Positions 23,821 to 33,345 of a stretch of 64,000 nt of DNA are shown here, one piece after another (position 1 is the stretch's first letter; each line of letters begins with the position of its first letter). This DNA is from Lepeophtheirus salmonis (taxonomy: Eukaryota > Arthropoda > Copepoda > Siphonostomatoida > Caligidae). Below the pieces are notes generated by a model. The model had not been told where the DNA came from. It saw only the letters and a program-made list of their open reading frames with translations, and did not search any database. Made by a program: the position numbers and the translations under genes. Location: positions 12,772,001-12,836,000 of the forward strand of contig NC_052134.2 of assembly GCF_016086655.4 (NCBI RefSeq), in the 5' to 3' direction.

Positions 23821-24030
23821 AGTTGATTTACCCGGCGTTGCTCGGGACAATAAGACATTAAGATTAGTTAAGAATTCTTCTGCTTAATATTAAAAAATAA
23901 AGACAGTCTAATTTTAATAATTATTCTTTCTACATGTTAATATTGGTATGAATATTTGTACACTTTTTTTTGTAAGATAATAGAGTAGTTTTGCCCGTCG
24001 TTGCCGGGACATTAAGAAATTAAAACTGTA
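23821..24030 (+). repeat. Direct repeat with a CCCGGCGTTGC hairpin motif
   Basis: TTTACCCGGCGTTGCTCGGG near 23828 and TTTTGCCCGTCGTTGCCGGG near 23991 lie about 163 bp apart. Each is followed by similar text (ACA-TAAGA-ATTAA). The motif is itself an imperfect palindrome. This looks like two units of a dispersed or tandem repeat. Confidence 0.55.
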
Positions 24031-24035
24031 AAATT

Positions 24036-24550
24036 TTATGAACTATTCTCGTTGCATGATATCATTTTTCTCTTGGCAAGACAATGACCTCGGTGCTCCT
24101 CTCTGACCATGGAACGCGATGAGGATGTGAATTCTTTATTCTGGGGCAGACACCAAACTTGCAGTCTTGCAGCAGCGTCCTTGAGTATTAAGGGACCGTC
24201 TAATACTCCAAAATACACCCCAGCCCATGGCAAACTGTAGGACCTGAATGAAGTTAAATTTATCAACTCCCACATTCCTTGAACTGTAAATTGTTTATTA
24301 ACTTTATCAACTCTAATCCTCTCAGCTCCTTTGGAGATTTAGTCATCATCAAGTTCTTAACTACTTTTCCTATGTACAAAATATTCGAAAAGTCATCATT
24401 CTTGTACGCATGTGATGAATGATTAGTGGCTACGTGTATTTTAAGTTTTATCAGAACCATTTCTTGATTCGATAGTTTCATGAAGCGTATTAAGAACAAA
24501 GGGAAAGACGGATAAAGACAGATTTGACGTAATTGTCGTTGCATGTCCAT
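24036..24550 (-). other. Two overlapping open frames, unrecognised
   Basis: 24550-24263 (95 residues) and 24275-24036 (79 residues) overlap by 13 nt. The second includes PLILKDAAARLQVWCLPQNK, which looks like genuine coding sequence and is more GC-rich than its surroundings. Joined by a frameshift they would form one product. No domain is recognised, and there is no clear start or splice context. A decayed transposon ORF is the most likely explanation. Confidence 0.3.
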
Positions 24551-25276
24551 TTTTTAGTCTTACTAGTGTAGACTAAGGCTTCATTTTATTGTCAATTATG
24601 TTGAGTTCTTGTAGTATTTTTCTTTTTAGAAAAAAATCCATGATGCTGTTGCTTGATCTTTGTGGAATCAAATTATTTTACCAGCTTAATGATAAAACAA
24701 TATGGTGCAAACTGCAGTACCTTTTGATGGCTAATTTAATATATTTATTTATCTTAGATGAACTTAAAATTGTATCCTTTCAGACGGATAAAAAATGTAT
24801 CGAAGTATTGAAATATATTTATATAGGTACATATGCTCCTCATCCCTGTTTGCCACTTTGAAAAAAAATGGGTTTTTCTAACACGCAATTTATCTAAAAA
24901 AGTGTACACTTTTTTAATGGAGGGCTTCATAATTAAAAAAACAAAACAACAACACCTTTTTCGATAGCGTTCATAAACAATTGTAAATTCATAAGATAAG
25001 AAATCAAACTAAAACATTCCTCCATAAAAAGGTATAGGTTATAATTTAGTCAAAAAAAAAATCTACAAAAAACAATATATTTTTATACTGTCATGATTTT
25101 TTTTCTAAATCAATTTGTACCAATTGAATTATTTGTTGAATCAAATTAAATGATTATATGTTACAATATATGAAATAAAACATAATTTATTAAATGATGT
25201 TTTACAATTAATCAAATAACTTATTACAAAAACAAACAATATGTGTAGATATATAACTATCCTTCTCAATGGCTAT
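24551..25276. other. Intergenic region upstream of the FN2 gene
   Basis: No convincing coding region is present. It includes A/T runs and, at its right end, the putative promoter of the FN2 gene. Confidence 0.5.
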
Positions 25277-25283
25277 TATAAAA
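25277..25283 (+). promoter_or_regulatory. Putative TATA box of the FN2 gene
   Basis: TATAAAA lies 60 nt upstream of the ATG at 25337. Transcription would start at about 25303-25308, giving a 5' leader of roughly 30 nt. A comparable TATATA-to-ATG spacing (about 66 nt) is seen before the signal exon at 63148. In AT-rich DNA such motifs are common by chance. Confidence 0.35.
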
Positions 25284-25336
25284 TCACTCAGTCCTTTGAA
25301 TTCAAAGGTATCTAAACATTAAAAAAAATAGAAGCA

Positions 25337-25400
25337 ATGAGAAAAATGCTTGTTTCTTTGTCGTTTCTACTATCTACTATTCATTTTATTTCACTGGCTG
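25337..25400 (+). CDS. FN2 gene exon 1: signal peptide
   Basis: MRKMLVSLSF followed by an LLSTIHFISLA hydrophobic core ending in Ala gives a classic cleavable signal peptide. The exon ends G|GTAAGA, a strong phase-1 donor. The first ATG is used. The second, at codon 4, would also keep the signal. Confidence 0.85.
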
Positions 25401-27744
25401 GTAAGAGGGGAAAAAAACAACAACAATGGATTCAATTTGTATATCAATCTATATTCCACATTTTTAAGGTGCCTCATGCTTAACAAAATCTGGAAGTAGT
25501 TGTGTTTTTCCTTTTCAATACCTAGGAATAACCTATGAAGGATGTACAACTGTTGACTATGGAACCACTCTTTGGTGTGCCACATCTCTAGTCTCAGGTT
25601 CTCTTGAGTATCAAACTTATGGAGATTGCTCAACATCTTGCTCCGGTAATACTTTTTTTTCTTCTCCCATCTTATATGAATGGCAAGAGAGGAGTATAAT
25701 TATATAATTTAACATTGATAGTGGCCTCAACTGTGAGCAAGGCAGGATGTCCAACAACCAATGGAAATCGTTGTATCTTTCCTTTTAAATACAATGGTGT
25801 ATCTTATTCCGAATGTACAACAGTGGATTTTGGATCCACTCATTGGTGCGCCGTATCAGTTAACTCTAATGAAGAAGTTATGGGATATGGGATATGTACT
25901 CAAGATTGTCCAAGTAACTATACATCAAATTTCAAAATACGAATTTGAATTTAATCAATATAAATCCTTCAATAGGGAAAAGTACAATTCCAGCCAATGG
26001 TAAGAGTCCTTTATTATAAGTTAAAAAAGACACGCTTAAAAAAAAAAATTACAATTAAAACTTAGAGTGTGGAACCACGAGTGGATCAGCGTGTATATTT
26101 CCATTTATCTACAGTGGAACAACATATAATGCTTGTACTACAAAAGATAATTCAGGGAGCCCATGGTGTGCAACTTCAGTGGATGCAGGGGGAACTTATG
26201 TGAATTACGGAACCTGTAATTCCAACTGTATAGGTAACTATTAATATACCAAAAATTATACTGAAAGTAGATAGTAGCAAAACGATGCAACAAAGTTGCA
26301 AAACGCGTCTATTGGCTTAAGAAGATTACCTTGCCTAAGAAAAAAAAATAAAAAAGATATTGTTTTTGAGATACGAAAGACGACGTTACTGCATCATTTT
26401 TCGTATTTATCTATGTACAAATATTTATCCTTTTGACGTATGCAATTTTGTCCTCACTTTGCGAAATTCCCCTTGTTAATACATAGGGGAGAATTCATGG
26501 AGGTTGCATTGTAATTTATGGACATATATATATATATATAGAGAGAGAGAGAGCGAGAGAGAGAGTTTGATTATGGGCGCTGTTCTTGTGTGATTACATG
26601 TCAGCTGTTTTCAGGAAAATTGTTTTAACTTATGGTAAATACTGAATTACCATTACCTTTCAAAAACTAATGAAATACTCTCACTAAAAATAAAGTGCTT
26701 CTAGAAAATTCCTAAATTTAGGTCAAACAGATCTGTCACAGTAATAACAATTTTTGAGAAAAACTCAAGCTTAACTCACTTCAACATAGATTTTTTACCA
26801 AGTGTTAATGGAAATACAAGGTTATACCATAGTACATTTCCAACTGACGTTTGACTTCCACCACTCGTTTTAATAGTGACGTCAGGGAGTATAATATACT
26901 ATATATGTTAATAATAACATTTCTAATATTATATACAGTTAATATACAGTTGTTATACTCAATGGTGTCAAAAATTGCCTGTATTACAAATGAATGTTTT
27001 AGTAAGCCTGATTACGTGATGGCCTAACCTTGAATTTCTTATTAACCTTACTTTTACCCATTTTTATGGGTTTTATTTAAGTAATCAATGTTTTGCAAAT
27101 AAAAATTTTGAACAATGCAATATGCAATATTTTATCAAATTAAATAATTGTTGTCATTAGTTGATGACAATCCAACCACAACAACTACAACCACAACAAC
27201 TACAACCACGACCACCTCAACTACGACAACAACAACAACCTCTACAACCACCACCACAACAACGACGACATCAACAACCACCACGACGACAACGACCACG
27301 ACGACAACAACTACTACGACAACAACAACAACTACGACCACTACTACTACAACTACCACAACAACGACCACAACAACTACAACAACAACTACGACGACAA
27401 CAACTACTACAACCACCACCACAACAACTACTACTACTACAACAACAACTACGACGACAACAACAACTACAACAACCACCACTACGACCACTACTACTAC
27501 AACAACAACTACTACAACTACAACAACAACTACAACAACAACAACAACGACCACTACACCACAACAACTACTACAACAACAACTACCAACAACAACTACA
27601 ACAACAACTACTACTACTACAACTACACCACAACAACGACCACAACTACTACAACAACCACAACAACTACAACAACTACGACCACCACCACAACAACCAC
27701 TACAACAACAACTACTACAACAACGACCACGACAACAACACTAC

Positions 27745-27777
<33 letters not shown>

Positions 27778-28944
27778 TACGACCACCACCACAACAACGA
27801 CTACAACCACCACTACAACAACTAACTACCACCACCACCACAACAACGACTACAACCACCACTACAACAACCACTACGACCACTACTACTACAACAACCA
27901 CGACAACAACGACTACGACGACAACAACAACGACTACGACTACTACCACCACAACAACGACCACGACCACCACAACTACAACCACCACAACAACAACTAC
28001 AACACTACTACTACAACTACACCACAACAACAACTACAACAACAACCACTACGACCACTACTACTACAACAACAACACGACAACAACCACTACTACTACT
28101 ACAACAACAACTACACAACAAACGACTACAACTACTACAACACTACACACTACAACAACCACCACGACCACAACAACTACAACCACCACAACAACAACTA
28201 CACACTACTACACACCACACCAACAACAACAACAACAACAAACAACAACAACCACTACGACCACTACTACTACAACAACAACACGACAACAACGACTACG
28301 ACGACAACAACAACACTACTACGACAACAACAACTACGACACAACAACAACTAACAACTACAACAACAACCACTACAACAACAACAACAACAACTACTAC
28401 TACTACTACCACCACAACAACAACAACAACTACAACACAACAACAACAGACTACAACAACAACTACAACAACTAACAACAACAACACACCACCACCACAA
28501 CAACGACTACAACCACCACTACAACAACCACTACGACCACTACTACTACAACAACCACGACAACAACGACTACGACGACAACAACAACGACTACGACTAC
28601 TACCACCACAACAACGACCACGACCAACAACTACAACCACCACAACAACAACTACAACCACTACTACTACAACTACCACCACAACAACAACTACAACAAC
28701 AACCACAACACTACTACTACAACAACAAACGACAACAACAACTACAACCACAACAACAACAACAACACCACAACAACAACTACCACCACAACAACAACCA
28801 CTACGACCACTACTACTACAACAACAACTACTACAACTACAACAAACACTACGACACTACTACTACAACTACCACCACACAACAACAACTACAACAACAA
28901 CCACAACAACAACTACTACAACAACAACAACAACTACAACAACT

Positions 28945-28978
<34 letters not shown>

Positions 28979-31254
28979 CTACAACAACAACAACAACAAC
29001 AACAACCACTACACCACTACTACTACAACACCACCACAACAACAACAACTACGACAACAACACTACAACAACTACTACAACTACCACCCACAACAACTAC
29101 AACAACTACTACACCACAACAACAACTACAACCACTACTACCACAACAACAACAACTACTACAACAACGACGACAACAACAACCACAACAACTACAACAA
29201 CTACCACCACAACAACAACCACTACGACAACCACCACAACAACCACTACGACAACACTACAACAACGACCACGACAACCACTACAACAACAACCACAACA
29301 ACGACAACAACAAGTACCACCACCACCACAATAACGACTACAACCACCACTACAACAACCACTACGACCACTACTACTACATCAACCACGACAACAACGA
29401 CTACGACGACAACAACAACGACTACGACTACTACTACAACCACCACAACAACGACCACGACCACCTACAACTACAACTACGACGACAACAACAACAACAA
29501 CAACAACAACAACTACGACAACAACTACTACGACTAACAACAACAACAACAACTACTACAACAACTACCACGACAACTACGACTACGACGACAACAACTA
29601 CAACAACAACTACGACCACGACAACAACAACTAGTACAACAACAACAACTACGACCACCACAACAACGACCACGACCACAACAACTACGACAACAACAAC
29701 CACAACAACAACTACTACTACAACAACAACTACGACCACCACCACAACAACGACTACAACCACAACCACGACAACTACTACTACTACAACAACCACCACC
29801 ACGACAACTACGACTACAACAACCAGTACTACTACAACAACCACCACAACAACGACTACGACCACTACCACAACAACAACTAGTACAACAACAACGACTA
29901 CGACAACCACCACAACAACGACCACTACTACCACGACAACAACGACTACGACAACAACAACAACTACCACAACAACGACCACAATTTCTTCAACTCCTGG
30001 TTTGTGCATTAAGAAATGTTATTCATAATTAAACGACTCATATTTTACTTTAGCCTCCGCTTGTCCAACAACGAATGGTGGTACATGTACTTTCCCTTTT
30101 GTATATTTGGGAGTGAGCTATAATGGATGTACTGACGAAATGAACTTTGGAGTCCCTTGGTGTGCTGTCACTGTAAATCCTTCAACGAATGAAGTCTATC
30201 AATATGGAGACTGTTCATCTTCTTGTCCAGGTAGTCATCTATTTCACTTAAACCTCCAAAGGATATTGAATATGCATACATCGTATTTAAGAATAGTAAA
30301 TAATGCTGACTTTTATACATTCGTCATATGTAAGTGGTCACAAAAGCTACGTCTGACGGTTGCCCAGCATCAAATGGACGAAACTGCGTTTTCCCCTTCA
30401 TCTATAAGGGGGTTACCTATGAAAAATGTACTGTCACTGATTTCGGATCCATCTTTTGGTGTGCAACAGGTGTTGATTCAACAAATAATGTTCTAAGATA
30501 TGGTGTGTGCTCTAGCTCATGCCCAAGTAAGTTAAAATAATACATTGAACAGGGTCGTCTGCAGGGGGCGGTCTGGAGGGGCTGTAGCTTCCCCCAGCTT
30601 AAGGTTTTTGTGGTTTTTACTTTAGTTTTGTTTGTATAGAATGAACCCTATTTTACGCTAAAATAGGGGTAAAAAATTTGAAATTTTTTTTTTGAATTTC
30701 TTGGGATCTTTGTATTTTTTTTCCTAAAAAGTTTATTTAAATTTTTTTTTTCCAAGAATCGTAATATTTTGTAAATAGCTATGGATTATTGAATTTTTTT
30801 TCACGAACCCAAGCCCCCCCCCCTTTCTCCCCCTTAAAAAAACAAACTACAACCTGCGGACAACCCTGTTGAATGAGACATATAATCAATTCTAACCATC
30901 CTTATCTTTTAGTGGAAACAACTATTCCTTCTTCACGTAAGAGTTCACTTATTATCATAACTTTTAAATTATCTTAGATACCAAAATTATAATTATATAT
31001 TTTTGCAGAGTGTGCCACAACGTCCAATCAAGCGTGCTCATTTCCATTCATTTACAATGGAGTAACTTTTCAATCTTGTACAACAAGAGATAACTCTGGA
31101 TCCCCATGGTGTGCTACCTCAGTTGATATTTCGGGAAATTACTTGACTTATGCAACATGCAACCTCAATTGTGCAGGTAATTGAAAGTCGATGGAATTTA
31201 AATGCCTTCGTTTCTTAATGCTATACTCATCTTCTTTTTTCAGTTATACCATAG
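25337..31254 (+). CDS. Secreted six-domain fibronectin type II (FN2) protein with giant Thr-rich region
   Basis: My exon model is 25337-25400, 25469-25645, 25722-25913, 25976-25999, 26066-26233, 27161-29999, 30054-30230, 30335-30526, 30913-30936, 31009-31176 and 31244-31254. Every intron is GT-AG and phase 1. Exon 1 encodes a signal peptide. Exons 2, 3, 5, 7, 8 and 10 each encode one FN2 domain with the FPF, CT and WCA motifs. Exons 4 and 9 are 8-codon linkers. Exon 6 is almost pure Thr codons and could be heavily O-glycosylated. Exon 11 adds only VIP and the stop. Without exon 6 the product is 398 residues and fully in frame. With exon 6 it would be about 1,340, but exon 6 as given has a length of 1 modulo 3 and internal phase slips. 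FN2 domains bind collagen/gelatin or glycans in known proteins. A secreted, mucin-like role (gland secretion or surface coat) is my inference. Confidence 0.8.
25469..25645 (+). CDS. FN2 gene exon 2: FN2 domain 1
   Basis: The exon is 177 nt, phase 1-1. It reads ASC..SSCVFPFQY..GITYEGCTT..LWCATS..YGDCSTSC. The CxFPF, YxxC, WCAT and YGxC blocks are those of FN2. An extra Cys lies before the domain and another after it. Confidence 0.9.
25722..25913 (+). CDS. FN2 gene exon 3: FN2 domain 2
   Basis: The exon is 192 nt, phase 1-1. Key blocks are AGCP, CIFPFKY, YSECTT, HWCAVS, YGICTQDC. It has the same length and cysteine spacing as exon 8. Confidence 0.9.
25976..25999 (+). CDS. FN2 gene exon 4: 8-codon linker micro-exon
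   Basis: This 24-nt exon has acceptor AATAG and donor G|GTAAGA and encodes R/KSTIPAN. It is equal in length to exon 9 (M/ETTIPSS) and shares the T-I-P core, which is the main support for both micro-exons. Confidence 0.7.
26066..26233 (+). CDS. FN2 gene exon 5: FN2 domain 3
   Basis: The exon is 168 nt, phase 1-1. Key blocks are ECGTT, CIFPFIY, YNACTT, DNSGSPWCATSVD, YGTCNSNC. It shares DNSGSPWCATSVD exactly with exon 10, the closest pair in the gene. Confidence 0.9.
26234..27160 (+). other. Intron 5 of the FN2 gene (927 nt)
   Basis: By far the longest intron. It runs from GTAACT to CATTAG and contains a (TA)n(GA)n microsatellite and no coding sequence. The other introns are 54-104 nt, apart from intron 8, which carries a MITE. 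Confidence 0.7.
26523..26566. repeat. (TA)n(GA)n compound microsatellite
   Basis: About 18 nt of TA repeats are followed by about 24 nt of GA repeats with one GCGA interruption, within intron 5. Confidence 0.9.
27161..29999 (+). CDS. FN2 gene exon 6: poly-threonine (ACN)n mucin-like exon
   Basis: The acceptor GTCATTAG is followed by codons for VDDNP and then Thr. The far end reads ..TTTISSTPG before a GTTTGT donor. Between them are about 2.8 kb of ACA, ACC, ACG and ACT codons with few interruptions. Mixed synonymous codons and a Thr-Ile-Ser-Ser-Thr-Pro exit argue for protein-level selection and not a simple microsatellite. Three near-identical blocks of about 130 bp, anchored at 27847, 28504 and 29335, lie exact multiples of three apart. 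As given, the Thr frame at the start, in these blocks and at the end are three different frames, so the exon is either mis-assembled or broken. The many Val, Gln, Asn and Cys open frames on both strands are shadows of this repeat. Confidence 0.7.
30054..30230 (+). CDS. FN2 gene exon 7: FN2 domain 4
   Basis: The exon is 177 nt, phase 1-1, the same length as exon 2. Key blocks are SACPTT, CTFPFVY, YNGCTD, PWCAVT, YGDCSSSC. It follows the Thr exon after a 54-nt intron. Confidence 0.9.
30335..30526 (+). CDS. FN2 gene exon 8: FN2 domain 5
   Basis: The exon is 192 nt, phase 1-1. Key blocks are DGCPAS, CVFPFIY, YEKCTV, FWCATG, YGVCSSSC. It is the counterpart of exon 3. Confidence 0.9.
30543..30874. 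mobile_element. MITE inserted in intron 8 of the FN2 gene
   Basis: The left end (30543-30565) contains AGGGTCGTCTGCAGG. The right end (30852-30874) contains ACCTGCGGACAACCCT. They are inverted relative to each other with two or three mismatches over 23 bp. The interior carries the AT-rich sub-repeats of this family (for example AATAGCTATGGATTATTG). Removing the 332 bp leaves a 54-nt intron, typical for this gene. It is related to 22181-22546. Confidence 0.7.
30913..30936 (+). CDS. FN2 gene exon 9: 8-codon linker micro-exon
   Basis: This 24-nt exon has acceptor TCTTTTAG and donor C|GTAAGA and encodes M/ETTIPSS. It pairs with exon 4 in length, phase and T-I-P core. Confidence 0.75.
31009..31176 (+). 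CDS. FN2 gene exon 10: FN2 domain 6
   Basis: The exon is 168 nt, phase 1-1. Key blocks are QCATT, CSFPFIY, FQSCTT, DNSGSPWCATSVD, YATCNLNC. The usual Gly of YGxC is Ala here. Its counterpart is exon 5. Confidence 0.9.
31244..31254 (+). CDS. FN2 gene exon 11: terminal exon, VIP-stop
   Basis: After a 67-nt intron ending in a strong pyrimidine tract (CTTCTTTTTTCAG), the frame completes Val and adds Ile, Pro and TAG. The domain is complete at the end of exon 10, so this exon only closes the protein. Confidence 0.65.
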
Positions 31255-31364
31255 ATAAATAATTACGGCATATTAAACCACTTATCATTTTTTGGAGTAT
31301 AATATTCTTAATTGTTAATTTTGATATATATATCTCATTTTTTTTAAATACTTAATAATGTTCA

Positions 31365-31370
31365 AATAAA
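31365..31370 (+). terminator. Putative polyadenylation signal AATAAA of the FN2 gene
   Basis: It lies 111 nt after the stop codon at 31252-31254 and is the first canonical AATAAA downstream, giving a short 3' UTR. In AT-rich sequence this could be chance. Confidence 0.4.
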
Positions 31371-32457
31371 ATGATCTACAAAACATTAATGAGGAGTAAA
31401 CCAAATTATTTCACAAACATCTAAATTATATCTTAGAATTAAAAGGGTTGGGCCATGTAGTGTATATGTTGATATTGTATTTATTTATTAAATATTAATG
31501 TAAGTTCCAAGATATGGATTAAAGATAATTTACTTTATGATTCGGATGATATTGATATATATCTTCATGGTATATGTATGTCCCTTTTTAACCTAGCCAA
31601 ACCTTTTTCTATGCATTTCCAAGGATTTGGGTATATATTCGTAATAGAACAATGAATACCATCGTAGCTCCAACTGTTCTGAAATATACAGTTTATTTGC
31701 TTACATCTCTCATATCCTTGTGATCTCATACGCCCCGACCTTTGAGTGCCTCTACAAATCCTCTTACCACATCAAACTGCCACTTCATCTCACACATCCT
31801 GGATCATAACCAAGTGGAAATGACATATTTTACTTCTTCTGGTGTTATGCTTGTTGTCCATCCATGAGTCTTTCCCAATATGAATAATCCAACATGTCTA
31901 TAGTCTAATCATATTTGATAAAGGGATAATTAAGTGATTATCACTTCTCCATTCGAATTGCTATCGCTTAATTTTTTTTAAATCTTCAATTTAATATTAA
32001 CTATTTGGTGTCTTGGTTCAAACTCATTAGTCATTACACAAATGAGATTATTATTTACATTAAAAAAAGGAACCCTATTATTCCCAGGCGAATTTTCCCC
32101 GGGAGATTTCCCCAACGGTAAACTTTGGCAGGGCAAATTTTTACAAAAGTAAAAAAGGCTTATGGATTTTTTACCCAGAGTCGGAGTCACAAAATTCATA
32201 AAAGTTAAAATAGTTGTTTGTGAGCTTTCCAATTACTTTCTTTCAGCTATAGTACACCCGTAAAAAAAGGGTTTGAATTCATCATATTAAGAAATAATAT
32301 TCATTTAATATAAATGCTATACATCCAAATTGAATAAAAATTCCCTCATTTTAAACTATTCTATGTAAAAAATGAATTGCAGAAGGATTTCAAGTGAAGG
32401 AAAACCCATTTTAAGCCCAAAAAATAAGCGTGAAGATACATTTATGCTATAATATAC
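31371..32457. other. Intergenic non-coding stretch
   Basis: No gene is recognised. A short block at 32085-32145 has the AATTTTCCCC-type repeats. Confidence 0.5.
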
Positions 32458-33345
32458 CGGGCCAACCGTTATTAGTTACCAATTTTAACACACAAGTATT
32501 TAATTCCATGACAGGATCCGTGGTGAAATAGGAAACAAGCTTTTTAACTATTAATTATTAATTGAAACCCAAAGAACATGTTTTAGTTGACGTATACGCC
32601 CTCAGAATCCATCATGAGCTCCAGGGGTGGCGAAAACTGTTACAGATACTCTGGATATACACAGCGCTCCTGAAGGCCCAGGCATTATTGACGGAGGTCT
32701 TCAGGGAGCGGGGGGTGTTGTGGCGTCTCCTACAAGCTTTGGACTCCACGTGCGCCTAGAGGGAAAAGTGTAGGGCCCTGAGGTCTGGGCTTTGCAGCAG
32801 CCATAAGTCCTTGCACAAATTGCATGTTAGCCTCGAGTCACTCCTAGGATTTCTTTGTGGAGCGGGCAGGTACTCAATCTTGTTGGAAGACTCAGGGATA
32901 ATTGCCAACGATGGATTTGATAAATGGAAACTTTGGTTTCCAGGATTTTATCCAACTCATCAGCCTTCAGCCAGTATCCTAAAGGGATTTATGGGCTTTC
33001 TGTTGGATATACCAAGGCCCATCTTACCTTTTTAGGGCCCTGGACACTGCTGACAGGGACTTATTCATCTTCCTATCCATGTGAGCAATTAAGGAATTTG
33101 GCTTTTTCTAGAAGGCTGACTTCAGGCTGTTGACGGCCATGGAGGGATTCCATTCTATTCCTGGAGAGTGTCTGAGGTCTTCCTTGACCTTTGTCAGTAT
33201 AGATACACTGTAAATCGTCTTCCTCGAGACCCCAGTCTGTCCCAGATGGCTCTCTATGATAATCCTTGTGCGAAGGAGCACTGCTATCTCAATCCTCTCC
33301 TAATACTATGTGCTCATGATGGTGAGAACAATGTTTTTCTTAGTA
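32458..33345 (-). pseudogene. Decayed Tc1/mariner-superfamily element (minus strand)
   Basis: The left edge, GGGCCAACCGTTATTAGTTA, matches in reverse the right end of the element at 54456-55240, and so marks the 3' terminal repeat. On the minus strand, about 33320-33200 encodes RIEIAVLLR..GVSRKTIY, a helix-turn-helix N-terminus. Around 32840 lie FQQD (second catalytic Asp block) and a following WLEANM. The C-terminus near 32570-32700 keeps remnants of the conserved tail. The region is noticeably GC-richer than its flanks. Many stops are present, so it is not functional. The 5' terminal repeat was not found. Confidence 0.65.

Noticed and set aside
26523..26566. (TA)n(GA)n tract as a regulatory element
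   Set aside because: An ordinary compound microsatellite in an intron, with nothing to indicate function.
27135..30009. Very long open frames on both strands encoding poly-Val, poly-Gln, poly-Asn or Cys/Ser/Gly-rich proteins
   Set aside because: They are other-frame readings of the (ACN)n Thr exon. Only the plus-strand Thr frame connects to splice sites and to flanking FN2 exons in phase.
30253..30333. Possible extra exon between FN2 exons 7 and 8 (reading LNMHTSYLRIVNNAD)
   Set aside because: It is the intron 7 sequence read through. Proper GT-AG sites and phase 1 place the exon borders at 30230 and 30335, and the 192-nt length then matches exon 3.
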